Source: Callaeas wilsoni
Lineage: Eukaryota; Chordata; Aves; Passeriformes; Callaeidae
Length of the DNA stretch: 64,000 nt
Assembly: GCA_013398955.1 (NCBI GenBank)
Contig: VWPU01003220.1
Coordinates: forward strand, 248,001 to 312,000
Direction: 5' to 3'
Part shown: piece by piece, positions 25,501 to 37,500 of the stretch
How positions within the stretch are numbered: position 1 is the first letter of the stretch
Layout of the letters: each line of letters begins with the position of its first letter
Made by a program: the position numbers and the translations under genes
Notes under the pieces: model-generated
The model's database searches: none
What the model was told of the DNA's origin: nothing
Seen by the model: only the letters and a program-made list of their open reading frames with translations

Positions 25501-28500
25501 ACAAAGCAGATCATGTTGCACTGGCAATAAAACTACTGTCAACCTACCCTTTCTGCCACAAATCTCACAGACTGGACGCTAGTTCCATACAAATTATCAT
25601 TGTACTGCCCAGCTTCTATAAATTTGTGCTCTTGGATATCTTTTTCCATTTGTTCTCTTGAAATGACAAAATGATAATCTCTCCCATCCACTTCATAGTC
25701 ACGCTTTGGCCGTGTGGTATCTGCATGAAACAAAAGACAGAAGATCAAGAAGACTGCAAAAACATTTAGTGCAAAAAATGCAGTCATGGTTTGCTCAGTG
25801 GGCAATGCTGGGTCTGCTCTGAGTGAAGGCACTTCATATCTGAGAGCAGATCTTTGGCTACTACATATTGTTTTCAATGGAGCTATGCCAATAAAGCGGT
25901 CTTTTTGTAGTAATACCTTCTGATGCTTACCTCCAATCAATACAGGCTAAAATAAAATCAGGGTTTACCAGAATTCCACTTTTTTCAGCAGAATCACACA
26001 CAAACCTCAAATATAAAATGTGTTTCATACTTTAAATTTAATGTTATTACAGTGATAAAATGAATTGTGATCTCATCAACTCAATTTAGCCTTATTTATA
26101 AGCCTGATTCTGTTCTCATCTCTAGTAGTTTTAAGTTAGCATATTGCCAGACTCAACCATTTAAAATGAGGTACAACTGCAATCAGGGCCTCAAATAAAG
26201 AGCAAGCTCTAATGGTCCAAGATATAACTACGCTGTTTAATTCAGGGTCCAACATTGCTTTCTGATTCAACGGTCTATATCTCACATAAATTGCAGATTT
26301 TTCCGTATATTTATTGGTGGATGCTGTGCAACTGAGTGGAAACATTTTACATTTTAACAGTTTTTCAAACAGGAGAATTTTTTCCAGATCTTCATAACCT
26401 TTTTTTCTTTTTTAAATTTATTTGTTCTTTTTCCCTTTTCTGTCTGATGAAAAAATGACTTTTGAGAAACTCAACTATGTATCATTCATGGATGCTGCTT
26501 TCACAGAAATTTACTTAATGTGTGGCACCAAGGGGTACACTTCACTCAGCTGCAGAACTAGAAATAGAATCATACTTACGTGGTACACATGAACCAAACT
26601 TATCAGGGAACTCAGATATCAAATCATCGTTGATCCGATCTTTCATGGGACCCAGAATAATAACCGGCCTGGTGTAATTAACTGAAAAAACAAAAAGAAA
26701 GGCACATTTCGATGATCTTACCCACAATAATAAATAAATTTATGCAAATATCACTAACCAGAATTGTTGTCTTCATGTATGAAGTGAAAACTTAGGTGAA
26801 CATTTTATTGATAAATATTTTATTTATTGACATGTAAAAAGGGAATGGAATGAGTGCCACTGCAGAGCTCTGTGATGGTCAGTTCACAAGTCAAATGACT
26901 ACGTAGAAGCATATATATGTAGAAGATATATTTGCTATTGCCCAACAAGGACTCTTCCATGAGGTATGGAAAGGCTATTGTAGCATTTTTTTCTCCTCAA
27001 GCTATATAAATGCATCCCTCATTAAGCCAGATGGATGTGCTCCCATTTTAAGTTGCCTTTCCATATGTTCGTTTACCCTGGACAGTGGCAGATGTCACAT
27101 GAGAAGCAAAATAATAAAGGCTTTCCATGTAACAATATTGCAATAAATCTAGAAAATCGACATCAATATTTTGTAGATTGATTAATGTACTGTACTAGTA
27201 AAGCCCATGAGAATGTACTGGGGAGAGTCCTGGGAATGTTAGGAAGTGGAGGCTTCCAAGGAATACCATAACATCATTATTTTTCGTATGAAAATAGACT
27301 TGAGTGTCCAAGAAAAGGAAGCGAGAGCAAATGTGGGACTGGCAGAGCAAGGCTTACTGCTCTGCTGGCCCCCAAACTCTGAAATGAAAAATATAAGGAA
27401 GAGTGACAGAAAAGAAGATGAAACTTACTTTCCTGTCTTGTGACAGGTTCATAAGAAAAGATGCAGTCTTCTTGGCCTCCTGATGAGAGAAGAAAGAGAA
27501 GAGATTGAAGCTGATGAGCAACATGTCAGGTACTTAAGTTTGATAAAATGCTTCACATAGAGACAGACCAGGTTCAACACTTCTCTCTTGATAAGCCTCT
27601 CACCTGAACCATTCCAAAGTCCATCATAACTTCCAGGTATGGAGACAGTTTTTTCCTTCCCCGCCCTCCCCTTGCATGTGTTTCAATTCTATTTACTGAA
27701 ATTGGGCTTTTTAACTGATGGGCAACATGCCTTTATTTATGAAGGCTGTTTGCAAGGATAGTGCAGCAGTTTAAGATGCAATGCTTTTCCTATTGTTAAG
27801 GCACTAACACGTTGCTGCAGAGTAAATCAACAGGCCACCTAGACAGAACAATTTTTATGTACAGAATATATATATATATATAGGTTGATTGTTCTTCAGT
27901 GCATAGCCTCCACAGTCTAGTGCATTCACAGCCTAACATCTAGCTATGAGCTATTTTCTGATCCTCATGCTTTCCCTGAACACAAATCAGACTCACAGAA
28001 TGGTTGGGGCTGAAAGGGACTTTCAGCTTCTGGAGATCATCTAGTCCAATCCCTCCATGCTAGAGCACCTAGAACAGGTTGTACAGGATCATGTCTAGGC
28101 AGGTTTTGAGTATCTTCAGTGAAGGTCTTACAGCATCGTATCCTATACATTTGTCCTCTCTCTGCCCTGTTAGGACAGTGCTGTTCCCCCATGGTGATAT
28201 TTAGGGGACTAAAGCAGAGAAATTTGCCATGAGTAACAAACAAGTGGCACTATATGGACCATGACTTGGGTGCAGGTGTGCAGTCCTGATGCATGCCTGT
28301 CCTCCCATCCCAAGGGAGTGCAAGAGGAGAGCGAGGAGGATTCTTCACCTAAAGCATGAATAATTCCTGCTCATTTCTCTTTCTGGGTCACTGTCACATA
28401 GTTGGTACCACATGAGGGCTCCGGCAGGTTCTAAATACAACTTAGCAAAGTTTCAAATGATGACTTTATTTTTGCTCAGTTCAGGGTTTGTCTCTGAGAA

Positions 28501-31500
28501 GATGCACAGATGGGATTTTGCAACTAATTTAGATACTACAGAAGAAAGAGTATCATAAGGCACACCAGTGCTTTATAAAATAGACAGGGTTGCCTTTGTT
28601 TCATCTGCTTGCATGCACGTGACCCTGTGTTTTATTATTCTGGTGGGCTCCTGCCAAACCAAAGTGTGCACAAACAGGGGAAGAGCGCTGCCTTGCCTGA
28701 TGGAAATACATGTAGGATTTAGAGGGGGGTACACCTCACCCACAAGTAGTCTGCCTGCTCTCTGAGTTGCCCTTGAGGCTCCACTAACCATATGAATAAG
28801 CTTTGTGTTGGATGCAATGCCTAGCTCCCAAGAAGGTACAAAATTTTTTGTGGTTAAATATTAAGCTGACTCCCACCCCATGAATCTGCTATGTTGGTAG
28901 AGTTTTTTGTGTGTGATATAGTATCTAGGCAGCAGTGACGAATGTGTAAGAGAGCTCTTCAAGTAACAATAATGTTGTAATTACTGACAATGACGGAAAC
29001 AGCAAATAAAAAACAGTACTGATGTGTTAGGAGAGAGGGAGAACTGGCAGGACCAACTCCAGCCTAGCAATGGTGCTGAAGTAGCAAAGGAGAGAACATA
29101 ATTTTTAATAAATGGAAGAGATTAGACAGCATTTGAGGACAAGGCCACATAACACATGACGAGTGTGGACAAGGGATTTTCTTTTCTGTTTGTAAATGTT
29201 TGATATTGTAATTACTTATCTTTGGCTTTTTGCAAAGTTGGAAACCTAGAATTATTGTTACACTAGGTTTTATGCATCAGATGTATTGGTTTCCCTTAAG
29301 TTTCTCAGTAAATTTTAGGGGCGATGTAGAACTCAGGGTGTCTCATTTCTCTGGAGATGAAAAAATCCACTCTCCAGGCTGGACAAGGATGGTCCTACTT
29401 TGTCTGTCCTCTACTACACAGGAGCCAAGGCTATATTTTTCAACAGCCTGAGAAAGTCAATCGGGTAAGTGATGAAGCCATCACATACCAACCAAATGGA
29501 GGGGAGCCTGTTTGTACAAATACCATCTTCAACTTGAAAACATTTGTTTCAACAGCAAACAGATCTACAGCAGGGGTTTCATTTCACTAATTTCAGAAAC
29601 CTGAAGTTTGAGTGCTTATGTCTAAGCTAGTCCCTAGATACCTTTTGGAGCCAATGGCTGCCTACAAATAGGCAAGTGCTTATTCTAAGACATGAGTCAT
29701 CTGACCTATTTTACATGTCTACCTTGTGAGGAGAGAAAAAGTCAGAAGGGCGAGTTTGTCTCCATTGTCCCCTAACAGCATTTAAACAGCAAGGCCAGAT
29801 GCAGACATCTGCAGTTAAACAGCAGAATCTCATGGGAGTGACAGTGTCTGTAGCAATTGGAGGAAAACAGACAGTAACTCTGAAACTATTGTTCTTTTTT
29901 TGTCTTCCTAAAAGTGGACGAATACTTGGCTTTGTTACAGATTTATAACCGGCACTGACAAGCCAGCACAGATTTTACTTTCTTTTTTGCCCAGTCTTTG
30001 GCAGACATGTCCCTATGCTAAAACTTTTGGTACATCCACACTCTCAGTAGAGTAAGGGCTATGGAGAAAAATGAGCCTGTTTTACAGACATCTTGTGAAT
30101 CTGCGGCCAGGTTGAAGGCAAAGAAAAATTCTCCAGCCCACTCAAATTGTGCTGAAGTTTAAGCCATTGGAAAGGTTTGCAGTAAGTAAAAAATTTGAGG
30201 CTGACTGGGATACACAAGAACTTAAAGACAGACATCTTCCCGAGGTAAAGATCTTCAGCCCTCAGTTCCAGACTCAACATGGGACTGTGAGTGTGGGGAA
30301 AAGCTGCACCATTTCCACTACTTTTATTTTCTGGAAACAGGACTCAGGAAGCTTAAATTTCTAAGTGAATAAAATCCTGCCATGTACTGTCCAGACAAAA
30401 TCCTGTAAGTCCTGAGAGGCTGTTTTGCATGTTAACTATACCAGATGGTACTCTTTAATCTCCACTTGGTCACTACTGCATGGTTTTGAAGTAGTCCATA
30501 AAGTATTAAGTATAATAAAGAGCTCTAGAGTCAATCAATAATCAGATTGCTATAACCTTGTGACAGCTTTGAGGTGTAGGACACAGTGTGAAATCCATCA
30601 GGACGCAGGCTCTTATCATTTGCCTAAGCCTCATTTGCCACCCACATTAACAGCTTAATTAGCACAGGTTAGCTGTGTTGATCTGGAAAATCTTTGTGAC
30701 ATTTAACCGATAAAACAAAAAGATAAAGAAAAAGATCTTTCTGTAGGATTTTGGTATGTTCCTCTGTTCTTTGGTAAAATCTCATCAAGTCAAAAGGAGA
30801 AGAAAATAAACAAAATAAGGAAATGGAAGACAAAAAAAGGAAATTTTCCCAAATGTAATATATTTATGGGCAATATTATTGGAGAACTTCCACTTTCTCA
30901 GGGCCACTCTCTGCTTTCCTTTGTTCTTGGTTTGCCTGTTGGTGTTTTCTCATGTTTGGGAAGAGGAGAATAACCTGGAGTTTGTTATAACTCATAACCT
31001 CTATAAACTGGTCAGTGAGGTCCTATGCTGCCAGATAAAATTCATAAAGAGTATTAATTTAATATTTTTAAGGGATTTTATAGGGCTTCAGATGGGTAGC
31101 TCTGAAACGGATTTAGTGCGATGCCTCTGTTTTCCCTTTCAGATTAGATGGCAGAGAGCCTGTGAAAGACTCAAAACCAGTTTCATTGTAGACCTGGTAG
31201 ATATCAGGCATTTTTCATGTAACCCATAAAAAGGCCTCATTTCCTATTGCCTTGCCAGAGCATCCAGGGCTTCCACAGGTCTGGTGTACCTGCACCCATC
31301 ATGTGGGTAATGGGGCAGGAGAGCTGCTGTGAGGTGCCATGGGGCAGCCACCATGTAAACAAACACTCTCTCTCATCCAGCAACTCATGCAGTGGAAATC
31401 CATAGATTTTGGCATCCCATTAATGCCTGTGAATGAAAAAATCTGAAAATAGATCTAAGTCGAGGAATAAAAAAAGAGTAGTACTAGTGAAGACAGCTAG

Positions 31501-34500
31501 AAGTTATTCATGATTTTAAAAAATCAAAGAGAATTTTTGGGTTCATTAACATTTTTGGACTAATAGTGGTGGTTACCATCAATGCACATGTGAAACTCTT
31601 GTAGATGAGCCAAATTAATTTAATTTTAAAGCTCTTGTCTGAATTTTGTTGCTCAGCTGGATCTAAAATCAAAGGCGGCTTATTTTTCTGTCACCATCCA
31701 TTTAGGTTTTGGGCTAACGTATGAATTACCTGAGCCGTATTTCCAAGATCAATTTCTTGCTTTGTTTCTTCTGCAGACTGCACTGGACAGTCAATATCTC
31801 AGCCTCTATTTGGTTCAAAATCCCTTTGCTGGGCCCCTATTTATGTGAATAAACACATGATTTTTGGAAATATATTGATAGCTGTGAAAGGCTGGAAATC
31901 CAATATGTTAAAAGATCATCTGTAGTCTGAGCATGAACTTATGACTGAAAAGTTGTCTACGGGCAAAGATCAGTATAGCTGTGTGGGTATAAAATGAGAC
32001 TTCAATACTTGTGCCAATTTGAGTATACCTGAATAATACGGTAATTCTGGGGAGCCAATGCAACTGTCCTTATTAATCAATAACCTATTGTAATACTCAG
32101 GACTACTTTAACCTTGTTCTGAATCTTCACATCTCATTAGAAGAGTGACCTGATGATTTGCTGACAGAGGATAAAACATTTTTTTATACCACTTTTTCTT
32201 ATTTTTAAGTTTTAGTTATGTATTGCCTCTCTAGGTAATTGGTGCAATCACAACCAGTTATGCAATTAGACTAAACAGATGCGACAATGTGTGTGTAATT
32301 TTGATGACAGCTGTAAAAACCTTTACTGAACTATGTGTAACAGTGTTACAACACATATGCAGGAGAGAGACTTGAAATTCATGCCCATTATGAAAATCAT
32401 GTCTTGCAAAATAAAAACTGATGAGCCCATGGTAAAAAGTTGGTCCTTACAAGCTTAGTTTGAAAAAGAAATCAGAACATTTTAAGTTACAGAGCTCAAA
32501 ATAAACTTTCAATCATGGCTTGATTAACTGGTCCAGGGATAAGTCAAAATTGGCTGTATGTGTCCTTATCACAAAAAGAACAACTTTTTGCTAGACCAGG
32601 ACTTTATTTACCACTCTGCAAACTTGGCTTTACTGCTGAGAACGGGAACAAATAAACTAACATATACTTTATAAGAGCATGTCTGTGTGATTCAGCAGCA
32701 GCTGTGTAACAACTCAACCACTTTAAGATCAAGCCAGCATTTGTTCCTGGATACATAAAAAATACTCTTATTTATAAAGGGTTAGATTCTGCTCTCAAAT
32801 GTGTCTGTGGTTCCTCCTGAAATTAATGGAGCTGAAGGTTATCTGCTGAGAGAAAGAATATCTCACTGTTGGCTCCAGCCCTATTTTTTATAATAAACCA
32901 AGTGTTGAGGGCACTGGCAGAAGAAATCTGGTTTACTTTTTGCAACTTCTTGTTGCTTAGAAGTCCTCTTGAAACCACATTGGAGGACTTTCAATTATAT
33001 TTTTGAAATAAAAAATATCTGACTTCTGCTTTTTTAACCCTGCAGATATAAGCAATACTTCAGCCAAATACTCACATTTTTAAGCAATATGTTTTTCTAA
33101 AAAGTAACACATCAGAATATCACCTAAAAAAAGCCCAGTTGATTTTTAACCCCCCTATTCCTCACTGTCCAGGTCGTGGCCTGGACATTTCTCAGAAGCC
33201 TTCAATATTGCTGGTTTGGAATGGTTCTAGGAATAATCAAGTAGTACAGGTTTTAACACTAGCTACTTTTCACTAAATGCTCATCATGAGAAGCAAAAGT
33301 TAGAGAAATGTGTTAAAACAATTGCCAGAGACCCACTAGAAAAGATGCAGAACACCTCACTCTAGACTCCAACTGGCCTGTTTTTATAGGGATACATAAG
33401 AAGGTCTGCAGGAGAACACCCTGCATTTGCCAGTCACTTCTTACCCACACACTTCTTCTTTGTTCTGGCCAAGGTGTGAATTGCTGATTTCATAGAATCA
33501 TGGAAGCATAGAATCATTTAGATTGGAAAACAAGTCCAACTCTGCCAAGTCCCACTAAACCGTGTCCCTGAGCATGTCTTTTAAATCCCCCTAGGGATGG
33601 TGAAATAACCACATCCATGAGCAGCCTGCTCCAATGCTTGATAACGTTTCCAGTGGAGAAATTCTGTCTACTATCGGATCTAAATCTTCCCTGGTGCAAC
33701 TCGAGGCCATTTCTTCTTCCTGTTGCTTGTTACTTGGGAGAAGAGACTAACCCCACCTCACTGCAACCTCTTTTCATCTGCTCCTCATCAGACTTGTGCT
33801 CCAGACCTATCCTCAGTTTCATTGCTCTTCTCTGGACATGCTCCAGACCCTCAATGTCCTTCTTGTAGTGAAGGGCCCACAACTGAACACAGGGTTTGAG
33901 GTGTGGCCTCACCAGCGCTGAGTACAGGGGACAATCACTGCCCTGGTCCTGCTGGCCACACTGTTGCTGATACTGGCCAGGATGCCATTGGCCTTCTTGG
34001 CCACCTGGGCACATGCTGGATCATGTTCAGCTGCTGTTGACCAGCACTCCCAGATCCTTTTCCACCAGGCAGCTTTCCAGGCAGCCACTCTGCCCCAAAT
34101 TCCCACAATTTAGAAAACAGTGGGGCAGGCAATCCTTTTCTTCCTGCCAATTTGCTGGGGAAACAGAAAAGGAACGAGGCACAAGGACAGGGTCACAACC
34201 CCATGCAACACCCTTGATTCTTCCAGCGGTTTTCTATTTGCTCCCAATGAATTTTCCAGCTCTACTTTTTTTCTCCTCTGCATGTCACCAGTATGCTCCA
34301 TGTCACCAGTGCATAGATTGAGGGCTAGATGAGTTTCCAAGTCAACACACACGGTGTCCTTGTAAAATAATTTGTAGTACCTCACCTTGAACACACAGAC
34401 TCTCCTCACAGTGACACTACATCACTCTGAAGAACAACTCTGCAATGTGGCTGGGTCCAAATGGAGTTAATACAAACTTGGTTCTGTGGCAGTGGCTGAT

Positions 34501-37500
34501 GCTGAGCTCCATTCCCAGCTACCCAGATGCAAACAAGAACAGCAGAAATACTAACTGCATGCTGTCTTGTTCTGCCAGGAATGTAACCCTGGGCACTCAT
34601 TACCCTTTTTTCCCCTTTCATTAAGACTAAATAAATAAATCAGGAGGTAGTGAGGAATACATTAGGAAATCTTCTAGGATTCTGTCTGGTAATTACTCAT
34701 CTAACATCAGAGATATCGATAGGCTTTTACAGTGCAGTGTCCTTTCTCAACAGTCCCACAAAGTGAGAACTGCAGTGAAATAAGAGAATTTCCCTTGACA
34801 GGCCTCATCTCGCTTATGTCTATCCCTCACAATTTGTTGACTTCCCTCTCTGGCCACCTGCCTCTCACTCTAATCTGATTTTTCTTGGTTCCTGAAACAT
34901 AATTTTTCTAGGGCAGATTTGCTGTGATGAGCTGTGCAATGGGATGTACTGTCAACACAGCAGATCTCAGACCTCTTTGCCTGAAGATTCAAAGACTAAT
35001 CATCTGGACTCAGGAGGGCTTTCATTCTCCACAGGAGATATGCTGATATACCATGGCCGGGTAGAAACTGAAGACAGTCAGGTTAGACTTTAGGTGCCAC
35101 CACGGCCATCTGAAACAGTAATTTCCATCTGGGAACCAAAGTTGCTAATTTGTCAAGGTCATGCCTTCAAGTATCATGTTAGCAGACACCAATGAATCCT
35201 TAGCAAATGAAATCAGGCCCTTTGGGCACCAGGTTCTGTATTTTAAAGCCTCCTTCATTTGGCATAATCTAAGATGGGCTTCCTCTGCTTCTTAACGGCA
35301 TAGCTATCCTGTGGGCAGAGAAGAAATCCCCGCCACCGTCTTCTCCACCAGGCAGAAGTTGTTGGACACACCAGTAATGTGTGGGGAAATCCAGCCAACA
35401 GGATGCTGCTGCAGTGAGACCAGAGCTTGCCCAGATGGAAACCACTATAGGAGAGTGACTGCCATGGGCAGTTGTTACTCTAGCACTACTTTTCCTTCCA
35501 AGTATCTATGTTCCAGCTGTTTCCCAAATTGTTTCTCTTACCTTTCTTGCACCTCAAAACACACACTTTATTTTAAGCTATTACACAGTCAATGAAGAAC
35601 TGGCTACCTGGCCTGTCTTATGATCAGATTTGCATTAGAAGAAACATGTCTCAAATATTTGGCTGTAACTGGGCACTCCGATTAAGTCTGCTGTTTGGGA
35701 CAGTTCATCAGCCTAGATTCTCCTCTGGGCTTTTACCCCGAGCTCTCCCTGAAATAATACAGATCTGGATGAGATTCAACTTGTGCAAACTTTTGAAAAT
35801 TTAACTCTTTGATTCATTCCTGATTGCAAAGGCAGTCTGGGGAAAGAACATCTTATATTTCAGTATAAATATAATTAAAAAAAAAATCCTCTTGTCCTCC
35901 TAAGTAGAGGGCACATTAAAAATAACACAGTTCAGAATTGGATCTTGGCAATTCAAGAGTGCCTACTATTTTCTTACGACTCTGGCAATTGCTTCCCAAG
36001 GAAACCTTTTCAGTACAAGAGAATACAAACTAATTTAGCATTTCTGAATAGGGTAAGGTTAGCTGTTTTGCTGAAACAAACCAGTGTTTATCAACAGAGC
36101 TCAACTGCTATGCGTTATAGCCGGACTAGTAAACATGAGGTATGATACCAGTGATTACCTGAGTGTATGTGGGTGCTTAGCACAAGTGCTCAGTGGCTGG
36201 TGGAAAACTTGATTTGTTAAGCAAATGGCTTGAATAAAAGAAACAACTGGGTGATCTAGCAAGCACTCTGTCATTTTGGTTATCTTTTATTACATTTCTA
36301 GTCATTTATTTAATGCTTTGGTTTTTTTCTGCTTTTCAGAACTTCCAAAAAAATTGTTATATTGGTTAAATTTGTGGGCATTACTAAGAGTTGCCCAGAA
36401 CATACAATCTACCTCGTGGTTACATGATCACATGTAAATCCAAGCAAATCAGGTTGCAGAGTTGGGACCTCCACCTACATGGTATCAGTGACATTCAGTG
36501 GCAGTGCCTAAGCAGTGAAAGTCTATCTTACCTTTTTTTTTTTTGACTGGAGTATGAATTAGGAAGTCTCTACTGTCAAAACTAAGGGCTCAACAAAATT
36601 TCTGGGACTGTTTCTTAGCCCTCCATGCAGGCATGGAGAAATGCAAGCAAAAATTGTGACCTTGTAAAAAGGATGCCTCTTGCAGATTTGACTGCACATT
36701 TTACTGTGCAGTAACTTTACTCTTAAAAGATTATCAAGAAACTTCCCCCCGCCCCCACTGAAATAGACTTTTGTCACTAAATGAAATAATCCTGACCTGC
36801 ATAGGCTACCCAAAGCCAGGTTTAGTTTTATGTCCCTAATACATCACAAATAACAACCTTTCTCCCTTCTCCTTTAAAGTTTGCCAGTTTTCTTTTATAG
36901 CTTTGTATTCAAGACATGGTCATAAATTTGAATTCCAAGCCATTTGCTCCAACGATCTTTTTAACATTAACAAAAGAGTAGCAAGGAGAGAAACAAAATA
37001 AAATAAACAGAACAAGCAATGCAAAATAAAAGGACACTAATGAAAGCAGTAACTTACTGTAGCTACTTTCACTATCGCTGGCATTAGAAGAAACATGTTC
37101 TGCAAGAACAGTACAGCAAATTAAAGAACATAACCAAGCACCACAGAGCTGCAGAAACTTAAAAGAACTGCCACAGTCATGCAAAGGTAGTTATGCAGAG
37201 CGGAAATAAAAACTGTGCAGTGACATCACCTGAAAATGCTCAGATATTTTACAGAGGTAAAATGAAAGCTTTCTCTCTTGTGGCACTTCAGAAAGAGACT
37301 GTATTTATTAGCTAGTGATATGTGCCATGGCAAAACCATGTCTTTTTGTGATAAACAGTAAATGACATCTCAGATAACTTCATTTCAATGTATATTATGG
37401 TCAACTTGGATCTCACTCGATGTCTTGAGCAGTTTCTTGAAATCCAACTGTCTGCTCATATTCTGCACTATCAGTGATGTGCATCATTAATGCACATTGA

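Larger units (their letters stand above)
27480..37057 (-). other. DLG2: DLG2 intron with two CR1 copies
   Basis: 9.6 kb between the optional cassette exon and the short linker exon. It contains a TA microsatellite near 27866, a CR1 fragment near 27993 and a longer CR1 tail near 33491. A stretch at 32780-32850 weakly resembles an old amniote repeat but is too degraded to call. The rest looks unique. Confidence 0.85.

Noticed and set aside
33514..34150. Several overlapping minus-strand open frames resembling a protein
   Set aside because: They are frameshifted remnants of the CR1 ORF2 tail, not a host gene.
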